A stretch of DNA of 48,257 nt from the NCBI GenBank assembly GCA_903918595.1, contig CAIXFB010000269.1, positions 1-48,257 on the forward strand, given 5' to 3'. The translations under genes were made by a program, and so were the position numbers. This document shows, in pieces, positions 7,564-17,434 of this stretch. This DNA comes from an uncultured Actinomycetes bacterium. Its GTDB lineage: Bacteria; Actinomycetota; Actinomycetes; S36-B12. Within the stretch, counting starts at the first letter, position 1, and every line of letters begins with the position of its first letter. The notes beneath the pieces were generated by a model that saw only the letters and a program-made list of their open reading frames with translations, searched no databases and was not told the origin of the DNA.

Positions 7564-8300
7564 GTTGCACCGTCACGTTCGGTCAACGAAAGACTGATAG
7601 TTCGGGCCGCATCAGCCATCTTTGCTGCCCCGGTGATAGGTCGTCCGATCACGAGGAGGTCGGCACCTAGCCGGATCGCGTCCTCGGGCGTAGTAACACG
7701 CTTTTGATCGTCGGTACTGACGCCTGCCGGGCGCACCCCTGGCGTTATCAGCACAACATCATCAGGAACAACGGCTCGCACAGCAGCAACTTCTAGTGGT
7801 GAGCAAACGATGGCCCGGGCTCCTGCTTCAACGGCCATCGATGCCCACCGCACAACGATCTCCTCCGCCGGACCAACAAGACCGAGGGTGGCGAGATCGT
7901 TGGTGCCCAAACTCGTCAAGACCGTGACAGCTGTGATGCGAGTATCAGGCAGGGCCAAACAGGCTGCCGAGATCATGTTCGGGCCACCAGATGCGTGCAC
8001 GGTGAGAAAATCAGGCGCAATGTCGCGAAGCGCATCTGCCGCTCCACGAACCGTTGCGGGAATGTCGTGCAGTTTCACATCGAGAAAGAGCATGGAGTCG
8101 GTAACTCCGGCAGAGAGTGCACCCTCGCGCGCAGCAACCACTGCCTCGCGGCCGTCTCGGTAAAACACTTCAAGCCCAACTTTGAGACACGACACGAAGG
8201 GAGTGGTCTCCGCGGCCCACGTGCGCACATCCGCCAGTGAAGGGGCGTCCAACGCAACCGCGATGGGTGCACGGGGGAAGGTCACACGCATGGAACTCAT
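7560..8300 (-). CDS. pyrF: Orotidine 5'-phosphate decarboxylase (class I)
   Basis: Last step to UMP. 246 residues. The catalytic array FLDVKLHDIP (Asp-x-Lys-x-x-Asp) places it in the class I family found in E. coli and Bacillus. Substrate-binding LDAPS at the N-terminus, TVHASGG in mid-barrel, and ITPGVRP plus LVIGRPIT for phosphate binding are all present. Starts with an ATGA overlap on pyrD and ends with an ATGA overlap on mihF. As I recall, the PyrF of Mycobacterium and Streptomyces belongs to another subfamily, so the class I type is of some phylogenetic interest. Confidence 0.96.
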   Translation of the reverse strand: MSSMRVTFPRAPIAVALDAPSLADVRTWAAETTPFVSCLKVGLEVFYRDGREAVVAAREGALSAGVTDSMLFLDVKLHDIPATVRGAADALRDIAPDFLTVHASGGPNMISAACLALPDTRITAVTVLTSLGTNDLATLGLVGPAEEIVVRWASMAVEAGARAIVCSPLEVAAVRAVVPDDVVLITPGVRPAGVSTDDQKRVTTPEDAIRLGADLLVIGRPITGAAKMADAARTISLSLTERDGAT

Positions 8301-9343
8301 TCGGAAATGAAATCCCAGTCATCATCAGATGACTGCTCTGAGGTGATCGGGACTTCGCGAGTGGTATCGGCAGGCCGATGCGCGTAGGAAACTGCTTGCT
8401 GAAGAGAGGAGAAACCATGCTCAGCCAGCGCCAACTGCAATTCGCCATGAATGCGGAACGGCGCTGATGGGTCATTGAAGATACTGGTTCCCACGGACAC
8501 CGCATTCGCCCCCGCCAGTATGAATTCCAATGCATCGGCTCCCGATCTGATCCCACCCATTCCAATGATGGGAACGTCCGGGAAGGCTTGCCGCACACTC
8601 CACACACACCTGACGGCAACGGGTCTAATCGCTGGGCCTGAAAGGCCCCCGGTCACTCCAGCTAGGGCAGGACGCATCGTGACAGGGTCGATGACCATTC
8701 CGAGCAGGGTGTTGATCAGTGAAACACCGGTAGCGCCGGCCTTGATCACCGAATCCGCAATCTCAACGATGTCTGTGACATCGGGTGAGAGTTTGGCGAA
8801 GATTGGAGTGCGAGCATCAGAGTTCCGCTTAACACTTTGAATCACCTGAGCGGCGGTCACCGGATTACAAGCGAACACTTGACCCCGATCAGCAACGTTC
8901 GGGCAGGAAATGTTGACCTCGATCGCATCAAACCCACCTACATTGCGCAATCGTTGAGCGATCTTGCCGAATTCCTCGGCGCTCTCCCCCGCAATCGACA
9001 CAATCGTGCGGGCTCCGCGATTGTTGAGCCAGGCCAAATCCTCTTCGATGAACCGTTCAAGGCCCGGGCCTTGAAGACCAATCGAGTTCAGCATTCCGCT
9101 CGGGGTCTCAGCCATGCGTGGAGTGGCTCTACCCGACCTTGGCTGCATCATGATGCTCTTGGTCACAACACCACCGATCGCAGTGATGTCAAAGAATGCA
9201 TCCAATTCTTTCCCGGCCGCGGCACAACCAGATGCGGTGAGCATGGGGCTGGGAAGCTCAAGACCGGCAAATGACGCGGTCATGTCTACCGACAAAGCGG
9301 GCCCAGATGAAGACGACGGCTTCACAAAGAGTGCGCGGCTCAT
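8297..9343 (-). CDS. pyrD: Dihydroorotate dehydrogenase, class 1B catalytic subunit
   Basis: Oxidises dihydroorotate to orotate using FMN. 348 residues. The active-site base is a cysteine in NISCPNV, as in class 1 enzymes, not the serine of membrane-bound class 2. The FMN-binding segments SPMLTASGC, FAKLSPD, SLINTLLG and GMGGIRSGADA are in order. The neighbouring pyrK encodes the iron-sulfur flavoprotein partner, so this is a cytosolic NAD-linked 1B enzyme. The ATGA overlap with pyrK supports the start at 9343, though a Met at residue 21 lies closer to the usual family start. The C-terminal 25 residues are acidic and look lineage-specific. Confidence 0.95.
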   Translation of the reverse strand: MSRALFVKPSSSSGPALSVDMTASFAGLELPSPMLTASGCAAAGKELDAFFDITAIGGVVTKSIMMQPRSGRATPRMAETPSGMLNSIGLQGPGLERFIEEDLAWLNNRGARTIVSIAGESAEEFGKIAQRLRNVGGFDAIEVNISCPNVADRGQVFACNPVTAAQVIQSVKRNSDARTPIFAKLSPDVTDIVEIADSVIKAGATGVSLINTLLGMVIDPVTMRPALAGVTGGLSGPAIRPVAVRCVWSVRQAFPDVPIIGMGGIRSGADALEFILAGANAVSVGTSIFNDPSAPFRIHGELQLALAEHGFSSLQQAVSYAHRPADTTREVPITSEQSSDDDWDFISE

Positions 9344-10206
9344 GAGCGAACACCACTCACCGGTGCGCCGTAGGTATCTTCGGGAACCGTTCCGACGTCG
9401 GCCCAGCGCACCCGATCACCGCGGAAAGTGGGCCCGTCAGTGCACGAACGCACCATGCGGGTGATTCCGTCATCGCCGATCACCGGGAGAACGCAGGTCA
9501 TACACACGCCAATTCCGCACGCCATTGCTTCTTCCACTGAACACTGGCTAAACACACGCTTGCGGGTGGAAATTTCAGCGACAGCAGCGAGCATCCCCAT
9601 TGGCCCACATGCGTACACAACGTCAGCGTTGACACGATCAATGAGCTCCGGCAGTACGTCTGCGACATTGCCTTTGATGCCAGTGGATCCGTCGTCGGTG
9701 GTCACAGTGATAGCGGTCGCGAGTCGTTTGAGCTCCAGTACGCCAAAAAGCTTCTCTTCGGTGCTCGCACCCAACACCGCATCAACTCGACAACCTCGAT
9801 CGCGAAGTTGCTCAGCAAGCACAAATAGCGGGGCGCTTCCGTAACCACCACCCACGATGACACATGAAACCGGAGATTTGGGTAACGAGAACGGGGTGCC
9901 CAGTGGACCCACAACGGCCAAGGTGTCGTGGCGCCGGCGTTCGGACAACCACTTGGTGCCCTTGCCATGAACTGAAACAACGATGTCTAGGGTTCCGCCG
10001 TACACGCCCCGCGATTGCACCTGATGGATGGCGAAGGAGCGACGAAGCATCATGCTTGACTCTTCCCCGCCCATCGCAATCGTGATGAATTGCCCAGGCT
10101 TGGCTACCTCGGCGATTCCTGGTGCAGTGAGAGAAATGACAAAATAACTTCCAGCCCTACGCACGTCGAGTACTTCCGAGGTCACTTGCAGTGTCACGCT
10201 CATCAC
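9340..10206 (-). CDS. pyrK: Dihydroorotate dehydrogenase electron-transfer subunit
   Basis: Carries electrons from the PyrD FMN to NAD+. 288 residues. N-terminal FAD domain with RRSFAIH, then GGGYGSAPL of the NAD-binding fold, YACGPMGML, and the 2Fe-2S ligands in CGIGVCMTCVL plus a fourth Cys in VRSC near residue 262. The first codon may be the GTG at 10206 (GTGA overlap with carB) or the ATG directly after it. Placement between carB and pyrD supports the assignment. Confidence 0.94.
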   Translation of the reverse strand: MMSVTLQVTSEVLDVRRAGSYFVISLTAPGIAEVAKPGQFITIAMGGEESSMMLRRSFAIHQVQSRGVYGGTLDIVVSVHGKGTKWLSERRRHDTLAVVGPLGTPFSLPKSPVSCVIVGGGYGSAPLFVLAEQLRDRGCRVDAVLGASTEEKLFGVLELKRLATAITVTTDDGSTGIKGNVADVLPELIDRVNADVVYACGPMGMLAAVAEISTRKRVFSQCSVEEAMACGIGVCMTCVLPVIGDDGITRMVRSCTDGPTFRGDRVRWADVGTVPEDTYGAPVSGVRS

Positions 10207-13200
10207 CCCCGACCATCGAGTGCATCCGCTTCAGCCCGCAGCCGAGCCACATCTAACGCGTGCTCTTGCATGGACCGCACTCCTGGTTGCATAGATTGCA
10301 TTGAGTCGATTCCCTGCACCGCTGCGGACAAACCTTGCACGGTCGTAATTGACGCAATGCCTTTGGTGACCGCAGCTGTTCTGATTTCGTAGCCATCGGC
10401 CCGAGGCCCAACACCATAAGGCGTATTCACGATGAGATCCACGTCACCGTTCATGATGGCATCGACCGAGGTGGGTTCGCCGGCGGCGCCTCTACCCTCA
10501 TGCTGTTTGCGGAGAATTCCAACCTCGATTCCGTGTCCCTTGAGGAATTGAGCCGTGCCCGACGTGGCAACAATGGTGAAACCGATCTCACTGAGCCGGC
10601 GGACTGGACCAACCGCAGCGTCCTTGTCACGATCAGCTAGGGAAACAAAGGCGACACCAGAGGATGGCAATCCGCCGGTGTAAGCAGCATCTTGAGATTT
10701 TGCGTATGCCACCCCGAATGTGTCGTCGATTCCCATGACCTCACCCGTGGAACGCATCTCTGGACCGAGGACGGTATCGACGCCATGGAATCTGCCGAAA
10801 GGAAGGACCGCTTCTTTGACCGAGACTGCTGTTCCCTCGGGCAATGTGCCGCCGTCTCCGTGAAGGGGCAACAAACCTTGAGTCCGAAGGTCAGCGATGG
10901 ATGCCCCGAGCATCACCCGAGAGGCAGCCTTCGCTACCTGAACGGCAGTTGCCTTGGAGACAAAAGGTACGGTCCGAGATGCACGTGGATTCGCCTCTAA
11001 GACGTAGAGCACCCCCTCTGCCAGTGCATATTGGACATTGAGCAGGCCAACCACCCCGACACCTTCAGCGATGGCACGCGTCGATTCTCGGATGCGCTCG
11101 ATTTCTGCCGGTCCCAGCGTGATGGGGGGCAGCGCACAGGCGGAGTCGCCGGAATGAATACCAGCCTCTTCAATGTGCTCCATCACACCGGCAAGGTAAA
11201 GATCAGTGCCGTCGAAGATCGCGTCAACGTCAATCTCGATAGCGTCGTCGAGGAATCGATCGACCAGCACGGGGTGATCGGCATTGATATCAGTGGATCG
11301 CTCGAGGTAGTCGGCCAACATCGAATCGTCGTAAACAATCTCCATCCCTCTGCCCCCGAGAACGTAACTCGGCCGCACCAACACTGGATAACCCACATCA
11401 GCGGCGATGAGTTGCGCTTCCTGAAAAGAACTTGCAGTTCCGTGCTTGGGAGCCGGCAAACCGGCTCGGGCGAGAACCTGACCAAAAGCACCGCGTTCTT
11501 CGGCGAGGTGAATCGCCGCTGGGGAGGTTCCCACAATCGGCACGCCTTCATCGGCGAGTGCTTGCGCCAGGCCCAGAGGGGTCTGACCACCGAGTTGGAC
11601 AATAACGCCTACCAATGTGCCCGCCTGTGCTTCCAGATGCACGATTTCCAGAACGTCTTCTAGGGTCAGGGGTTCAAAATAGAGGCGATCAGACGTGTCG
11701 TAATCCGTTGACACCGTCTCGGGGTTGCAATTCACCATGATGGTTTCGTAGCCGGCCTCACTAAGAGTGAGGGCCGCATGCACACACGAATAGTCGAACT
11801 CGATTCCTTGACCAATCCGGTTTGGCCCAGATCCAAGAATGATGACCTTCTTCCGATCTGTTGGAAAGGCCTCGTTCTCTTCATCGTATGAGGAGTAGTG
11901 GTACGGAGTCACAGCCTCAAATTCAGCCGCGCATGTATCAACCGTCTTGTACACCGGACGAATCCCCAGTGAATGACGATATCTGCGCTCCTCTGCCTCT
12001 GTTGAATTTCGCAATTGCGCAATCTGCCGGTCACTGAAGCCCATTGATTTGACGGCGAAGAGCAGTTCTGCATCGAGGGAATCCGCAGCACGAATGACGT
12101 CTGCCATTTCGTTGATCTGCATGATTTGATCGAGGAACCAGGGGTCGATATTTGTTGCCTCGTGCACTTCCTCGATGCTTGATCCAGCCCACAATGCGAG
12201 TTGTACCAATGACAGCCGGCCATCATGTGGACGCTTCATCAAGTTCAATAGGTCAGCGCAGTCCACCTCGGCACGATCCGCGGGCCAGGAGAAAATCGCT
12301 TCTTTCTTCTCCAGTGAGCGAAGCGCCTTTTGTAGAGCCTCTGGGAAGGAGCGGCCGATCGACATCGCCTCCCCCACACTTTTCATGTTGGTGGTCAAAG
12401 TCGTGTCGGCACCCGGGAATTTCTCAAAGGCAAACCGCGGCACTTTGACAACGATGTAATCCAATGTGGGCTCAAACGAAGCAGGAGTCGACTTTGTAAT
12501 GTCGTTGGGGATTTCATCGAGGGTGTATCCGATCGCCAATCGGGCAGCGATCTTGGCGATCGGGAATCCTGTCGCCTTCGATGCCAGTGCTGAGGAGCGC
12601 GAAACCCGCGGATTCATTTCGATGACGATCATGCGGCCATCGTCAGGGTTGATCGCAAACTGGATATTGCAACCGCCCGTATCAACACCGACCGCCCGAA
12701 TGATGTCGATACCCACATCCCGCATGTGCTGGTATTCACGGTCGGTCAATGTCAGAGCTGGCGCAACAGTGATTGAATCACCGGTGTGAACCCCCATGGG
12801 ATCTAAGTTCTCGATCGAGCAAATGACCACAACGTTGTCTTTGTTATCGCGCATCAGCTCAAGTTCGTACTCTTTCCAGCCGATGATCGATTCCTCGAGT
12901 AACACCTCTGTAGTGGGACTTGCCTGCAGGCCGGCACCAGCGATTCGGTGCAGATCGGATTCATCGTAAGCAATTCCAGATCCAGCTCCTCCCATGGTGA
13001 AAGAGGGCCGGACCACCACTGGATACTGCAAGTCCTCAACCGCCTGAAGGCATTCGTCCATCGAATGACAGATCCATGAGCGCGCACTTTCGGCACCGAT
13101 GTCAGACACGATGGTGCGAAACTTCTCCCGGTTTTCACCACGTTCAATGGCTTCCACATCGGCACCGATCAATTCAACGCCGTACTTCTCCAGCACGCCA

Positions 13201-13514
13201 GCCGCGTGCAGAGCGATCGCCGTGTTCAGTGCGGTCTGTCCGCCCAACGTGGGAAGCAATGCATCCGGGCGTTCCTTGGAAATGATGCGTTCGACGTATT
13301 CAGGGGTAATCGGCTCGATATAGGTAGCGTCAGCAAATTCAGGGTCAGTCATGATCGTCGCGGGATTGGAATTCACAAGAATCACGCGCAGGCCTTCAGA
13401 GCGCAATACTCGGCATGCTTGAGTGCCGGAATAGTCGAATTCACATGCCTGACCGATCACGATCGGGCCGGAACCGATCACCATTACCGAGGAAATATCG
13501 TCGCGCTTTGGCAT
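10203..13514 (-). CDS. carB: Carbamoyl-phosphate synthase large subunit
   Basis: Makes carbamoyl phosphate from bicarbonate, ATP and ammonia tunnelled from CarA, feeding pyrimidine and arginine synthesis. 1103 residues with the duplicated ATP-grasp architecture: the first half opens with VMVIGSGPIVIGQACEFDYS and the second repeats it as VIILGSGPNRIGQGIEFDYS near residue 560. Each half has its own ATP-grasp core (RPSFTMGGAGSG and RPSYVLGGRGME). The C-terminal methylglyoxal-synthase-like allosteric domain starts about residue 950. Overlaps carA by one base (TGATG). Confidence 0.98.
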   Translation of the reverse strand: MPKRDDISSVMVIGSGPIVIGQACEFDYSGTQACRVLRSEGLRVILVNSNPATIMTDPEFADATYIEPITPEYVERIISKERPDALLPTLGGQTALNTAIALHAAGVLEKYGVELIGADVEAIERGENREKFRTIVSDIGAESARSWICHSMDECLQAVEDLQYPVVVRPSFTMGGAGSGIAYDESDLHRIAGAGLQASPTTEVLLEESIIGWKEYELELMRDNKDNVVVICSIENLDPMGVHTGDSITVAPALTLTDREYQHMRDVGIDIIRAVGVDTGGCNIQFAINPDDGRMIVIEMNPRVSRSSALASKATGFPIAKIAARLAIGYTLDEIPNDITKSTPASFEPTLDYIVVKVPRFAFEKFPGADTTLTTNMKSVGEAMSIGRSFPEALQKALRSLEKKEAIFSWPADRAEVDCADLLNLMKRPHDGRLSLVQLALWAGSSIEEVHEATNIDPWFLDQIMQINEMADVIRAADSLDAELLFAVKSMGFSDRQIAQLRNSTEAEERRYRHSLGIRPVYKTVDTCAAEFEAVTPYHYSSYDEENEAFPTDRKKVIILGSGPNRIGQGIEFDYSCVHAALTLSEAGYETIMVNCNPETVSTDYDTSDRLYFEPLTLEDVLEIVHLEAQAGTLVGVIVQLGGQTPLGLAQALADEGVPIVGTSPAAIHLAEERGAFGQVLARAGLPAPKHGTASSFQEAQLIAADVGYPVLVRPSYVLGGRGMEIVYDDSMLADYLERSTDINADHPVLVDRFLDDAIEIDVDAIFDGTDLYLAGVMEHIEEAGIHSGDSACALPPITLGPAEIERIRESTRAIAEGVGVVGLLNVQYALAEGVLYVLEANPRASRTVPFVSKATAVQVAKAASRVMLGASIADLRTQGLLPLHGDGGTLPEGTAVSVKEAVLPFGRFHGVDTVLGPEMRSTGEVMGIDDTFGVAYAKSQDAAYTGGLPSSGVAFVSLADRDKDAAVGPVRRLSEIGFTIVATSGTAQFLKGHGIEVGILRKQHEGRGAAGEPTSVDAIMNGDVDLIVNTPYGVGPRADGYEIRTAAVTKGIASITTVQGLSAAVQGIDSMQSMQPGVRSMQEHALDVARLRAEADALDGRG

Positions 13515-14671
13515 CAGCGGGCCTGCGCCATCAGATCGGCAAATCGATCAAACAAGTAATCGGCATCGTGCGGTCCGGCTGCGGCCTCTGGGTGGTACTG
13601 CACGCTGAATGCAGGAACGTCTAGGCACTCAAGGCCCTCAACTACGTCGTCATTTAAACACACATGCGAAACGCGAGCGTTACCAAAGGGAGTGCTGAAC
13701 GGACCCTCACGCGGAGCATCAACTGCGAATCCATGGTTATGCGCTGTCACTTCGACCTTTCCTGTCGATAGGTCTTGAACAGGTTGGTTGATCCCTCTGT
13801 GGCCATAGCGCAACTTGTACGTGGGAAGGCCAAGTGCTCGGCCAAGTATCTGATTGCCGAAACAAATTCCGAATACTGGAACCCCCGCGGATATGGCGGC
13901 CTTCATCACCTCGACTGCATGCTCAGCGGTGGCTGGATCGCCGGGTCCGTTGGAGAAGAACACTCCATCTGGTGCGATCTGGGAAATCTGATCCCAATCA
14001 AAACTGGCCGGTACCACGTGCACTTCCATTCCGCGCTCTGCCATCCGATGGGGGGTCATTGACTTGATACCAAGGTCAATGGCCGCGACCGTGTAGCTGC
14101 GCACACCGATGGCCGGGATCACATAAGGCTCGGGCGTTGTGACATCACTGGTGAGGTCAGCCCCTTGCATCAGCGGCGATGCGAGCACCGCCTCGAGCAA
14201 TTCAGAGTCCGCAGCACCTGCAGCCGCTCCGCTGAAGATTCCTACGCGCATCGCACCGCGCTCGCGAAGATGCCGGGTGAGGGCCCGAGTATCTATTCCG
14301 CTGATACCCACGATGCCTTGCTCGCGCAATTCTTCTTCGAGGGAACCGGTGGCCCGCCAGTTCGACGTGCGACGAGCCGGATCGCGGACTACGAAGCCAG
14401 ATACCCAGATCCGGCTCGATTCGCCGTCTTCGAGATTGACCCCGGTGTTGCCGATGTGCGGGGCAGTCATAACGACCACCTGCTGGTGGTAGGACGGGTC
14501 CGTCAGGGTCTCTTGATAGCCGGTCATACCAGTTGAGAAGACCGCCTCACCGAAGGTTGTGCCTTCTGCGCCGTAGGCATATCCACGCATTGATCGGCCA
14601 TCTTCAAGCATGAGAACCGCATTGCGTCTAGCTTGGAAGGTACCGGCGAAGACGGGTACGGGGGCGCTCAT
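13514..14671 (-). CDS. carA: Carbamoyl-phosphate synthase small (glutaminase) subunit
   Basis: Class I glutamine amidotransferase that supplies ammonia to CarB. 385 residues. The N-terminal CarA-specific domain (LEDGRSMRGYAYG, FSTGMTGYQETLTDPSY) is followed by the glutaminase domain with SNGPGDP, the nucleophile elbow GICFGNQ and the His/Glu pair in YHPEAAAGP. Start ATG overlaps the upstream membrane-protein gene as ATGA. Confidence 0.98.
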   Translation of the reverse strand: MSAPVPVFAGTFQARRNAVLMLEDGRSMRGYAYGAEGTTFGEAVFSTGMTGYQETLTDPSYHQQVVVMTAPHIGNTGVNLEDGESSRIWVSGFVVRDPARRTSNWRATGSLEEELREQGIVGISGIDTRALTRHLRERGAMRVGIFSGAAAGAADSELLEAVLASPLMQGADLTSDVTTPEPYVIPAIGVRSYTVAAIDLGIKSMTPHRMAERGMEVHVVPASFDWDQISQIAPDGVFFSNGPGDPATAEHAVEVMKAAISAGVPVFGICFGNQILGRALGLPTYKLRYGHRGINQPVQDLSTGKVEVTAHNHGFAVDAPREGPFSTPFGNARVSHVCLNDDVVEGLECLDVPAFSVQYHPEAAAGPHDADYLFDRFADLMAQAR

Positions 14672-15213
14672 GAGGCGGCCAATCCGTGTGCAGACATGAG
14701 TCCATCCAACAGGTCCGCATGTGCCGAGCTTTCATCCGCCCGGAATCCGGTGTCGAGTATGCGATCACCGAGCTGCCAGGTGAGCACGATGACACTGTCT
14801 TTTGCCCGAACAGTGCCCGCGGTACCGCGATCGACTCGAAGTGCCACCAGATCTGCACTCGGGATGAATACCGATCGTGCGCCCACCCTGCGCAGCCAGA
14901 CTCCCGCTGAGGAGACAACCAGGCCAGCCCGACTCCGCACGCCCAGATCGTGAACAACCACGCGGTCGGTCCAGTCGCCATGGACGGCGGTACCCAGGAA
15001 CAGACCGGACACCCCATCCACGTCTTGATCGGCGTCAGGTGGCACATCGAGTGGAGCAGGAATATCGCTTTGGCGTGCTTCCCGGTGCTGCCATCCTTTG
15101 CGCATCCCCCACAGGGCGAGCGCTATGAGAGCGACTGTCGCGACGACTAAACCAATCCGGGCTGGCCAGTTTGTGACGTCAGCCTGTTCCGTGAATTCCT
15201 GCAACAAGATCAT
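14668..15213 (-). CDS. PH-like membrane protein of the pyr operon
   Basis: 181 residues from the ATG at 15213, chosen because it overlaps the pyrC stop as ATGA; an upstream frame to 15240 would add nine residues. One transmembrane helix near the N-terminus (about residues 16-36, with ARIGLVVATVALIALALWGM) is followed by a cytosolic domain with beta-rich segments such as RVVVHDLG, GVWLRRVGARSVFIPSADLVAL and VIVLTWQLGDRILDTGF. A protein of this type lies between pyrC and carA in other actinobacteria, where it is labelled a PH-like or export protein. No catalytic motif is visible. Its fixed position suggests a role linked to pyrimidine synthesis or its enzymes at the membrane, but the function is unknown. 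Confidence 0.8.
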   Translation of the reverse strand: MILLQEFTEQADVTNWPARIGLVVATVALIALALWGMRKGWQHREARQSDIPAPLDVPPDADQDVDGVSGLFLGTAVHGDWTDRVVVHDLGVRSRAGLVVSSAGVWLRRVGARSVFIPSADLVALRVDRGTAGTVRAKDSVIVLTWQLGDRILDTGFRADESSAHADLLDGLMSAHGLAAS

Positions 15214-16496
15214 GCGAGCACTCCATCGCGAACCGTGCACTTGCCTGCGTAAAAGACGTGGGTGACCTGACCAGGAAGATCCATTCCTGCGTAGGGCGTA
15301 TTACGGCTTTTTGATGCCATGTTTGCTGGCTCCACCACGGTGCGCAACCGCGGATTCACCACGGTGATGTTTGCTGGCTCGCCCACTTTGAGATCACGCC
15401 CTTGATCCAAGACTCGACCAATTTTTGCAGGGGCAATGGACATGCGATCAGCGAGTTCCCGCCACGTCAACATGCCGGGCTCCACAAGAGTTAACAGTGC
15501 TATCGAAAACGCGGTCTCCAAACCGAGCATTCCCATCGCTGCTGCTGCCCATTCACAATCCTTGTCCTCGTGCGGGTGAGGCGCGTGGTCAGTGGCGATG
15601 ATGTCGATAGTGCCATCAGCAACCGCCTCACGCAGCGCCACAACATCTTCGATTCGCCGCAAAGGTGGATTCACTTTGTAAATCGGATCGTAAGAGGCGA
15701 CGAGCTCCTCGGTGAGTAGCAAATGATGTGGTGCTACCTCGGCGGTCACGTTGATTCCACGCGCTTTGGCCCATCTGATGACATCGACAGAACCAGCTGT
15801 TGAAAGATGACAGACGTGCAATCGCGAGCCGACATGATCTGCCAGCAGCACATCGCGGGCGATGATCGACTCTTCGGCGACCGCAGGCCAACCTGCGAGG
15901 CCTAGTTGACCGGACAACAACCCCTCATTCATCTGGGCATCGATCGTTAGGCGGGGATCCTGAGCATGCTGGGCCACCACTCCGTCAAAGGCCTTGACGT
16001 ACTCAAGTGCTCGGCGCATCAATAGGGGGTCATGAACGCATTTGCCGTCGTCGCTGAAAACACGGACGTTCGCGGCAGAATGTGCCATCGCGCCCAGCTC
16101 GGCCAATTGCGTGCCATCTAGGCCCACGGTGACAGCACCCACCGGACGAACGTTGACGAGACCAGTCTCTTTGCCTCGTCGCCACACCTGTTCAACAACT
16201 CCGGCAGTATCAGCAACGGGAGAAGTATTTGCCATTGCATGCACGCAGGTGAATCCACCCAGCGCCGCCGATTGCGCCCCGGTGAGAATTGTTTCCGCAT
16301 CCTCTCGACCCGGTTCGCGAAGGTGTGTGTGCAGATCCACAAATCCAGGTAACGCAATAAGTTCCGCGCATTCGAATACGACATCGCCGACGCCACTACC
16401 CGGTTGGGAGATTGCCACGATCAAACCGTCTTCAATAACGATGTCAGCAGCTTCTTCGCCGTACGGGCGCACGTTTCTCAGTACCTGAGAACTCAT
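15210..16496 (-). CDS. pyrC: Dihydroorotase (class I)
   Basis: Zinc amidohydrolase that closes carbamoyl aspartate to dihydroorotate. 428 residues. The metal site HTHLREPG follows LPGFVDL near residue 50; further metal and substrate residues lie in FSDDGK, HVCHLST, EVAPHHL and ATDHAPH. NTPYAGM near the C-terminus is typical of class I enzymes. ATGA overlaps at both ends tie it to pyrB and to the PH-like gene. Confidence 0.97.
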   Translation of the reverse strand: MSSQVLRNVRPYGEEAADIVIEDGLIVAISQPGSGVGDVVFECAELIALPGFVDLHTHLREPGREDAETILTGAQSAALGGFTCVHAMANTSPVADTAGVVEQVWRRGKETGLVNVRPVGAVTVGLDGTQLAELGAMAHSAANVRVFSDDGKCVHDPLLMRRALEYVKAFDGVVAQHAQDPRLTIDAQMNEGLLSGQLGLAGWPAVAEESIIARDVLLADHVGSRLHVCHLSTAGSVDVIRWAKARGINVTAEVAPHHLLLTEELVASYDPIYKVNPPLRRIEDVVALREAVADGTIDIIATDHAPHPHEDKDCEWAAAAMGMLGLETAFSIALLTLVEPGMLTWRELADRMSIAPAKIGRVLDQGRDLKVGEPANITVVNPRLRTVVEPANMASKSRNTPYAGMDLPGQVTHVFYAGKCTVRDGVLA

Positions 16497-17434
16497 TGTT
16501 CGACCTCCGCCATTCCACCGAGCAGTAGATACAAGACCGCCATCCGAACACTTACTCCATTGGCAACTTGCTCCACCATCACCGATCTGTTTTCATCCGC
16601 CACATCGGCAGAGATTTCCATTCCGCGGTTCATCGGTCCGGGATGAAGAACTATTGCGTGACTCGGGAGCAAGTTGAACCGATCGATGTCGAGTCCATAG
16701 AGCCTCGAATACTCCAGCGCCGAGGGAAAGAAGGCAGCCTGCATTCGCTCTGCCTGGACACGGAGCATCATCACCGCATCAACTCGAGGTAGGACACTTT
16801 CGATGTCATAGGAGACTGAACAGGGCCACGAATCAATTCCGTATGGAAGCAAGGTTGGTGGTGCCACAACAGTCACCGATGCACCGAGGGTTTTGAGAAG
16901 CAGAACATTCGAGCGCGCGACTCGACTATGCAAAATATCTCCCACGATCGCCACCGACAAACCGGAGAGATCCCCGGAGCCCCCTGCCAAATGGCGCCTG
17001 AGCGTGTAGGCATCCAAGAGTGCTTGGGTTGGGTGCTCATGCGTGCCATCGCCAGCGTTTATGACCGAACAGCCTGTCCAAGACGAGGCAGCCAAACGAT
17101 GCGGCGCCCCCGAAGCCCCATGGCGAATAATCACCGCATCCGCACCCATCGCTTCCAGGGTGAGCGCAGTATCTTTCAAACTCTCACCCTTGGAAACAGA
17201 TGAGCCTTTCGCCGCGAAATTGATCACGTCAGCAGAAAGTCTCTTCGCTGCTACTTCAAATGAAATGCGGGTCCGAGTTGAATCTTCGAAGAAGAGATTG
17301 ACAACGGTGCGACCCCGAAGGGTAGGCAATTTCTTCACTGAACGATCCGTCACTTCAGCTAGTTGCGCTGCAGTATCAAGGATGAGGACCGCTTCATCAT
17401 GCGATAGATCGGCGGCTGAGAGTAAATGCTGCAT
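16493..17434 (-). CDS. pyrB: Aspartate carbamoyltransferase, catalytic subunit
   Basis: Condenses carbamoyl phosphate with aspartate. 313 residues. Carbamoyl-phosphate binding FFEDSTRTR near residue 50, GSSVSKGESLKDT, and HPTQALLD are intact. No regulatory pyrI gene is nearby; like other actinobacterial forms it is probably not regulated by a PyrI chain. Its ATG shares one base with the pyrR stop (TGATG). Confidence 0.97.
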   Translation of the reverse strand: MQHLLSAADLSHDEAVLILDTAAQLAEVTDRSVKKLPTLRGRTVVNLFFEDSTRTRISFEVAAKRLSADVINFAAKGSSVSKGESLKDTALTLEAMGADAVIIRHGASGAPHRLAASSWTGCSVINAGDGTHEHPTQALLDAYTLRRHLAGGSGDLSGLSVAIVGDILHSRVARSNVLLLKTLGASVTVVAPPTLLPYGIDSWPCSVSYDIESVLPRVDAVMMLRVQAERMQAAFFPSALEYSRLYGLDIDRFNLLPSHAIVLHPGPMNRGMEISADVADENRSVMVEQVANGVSVRMAVLYLLLGGMAEVEQ

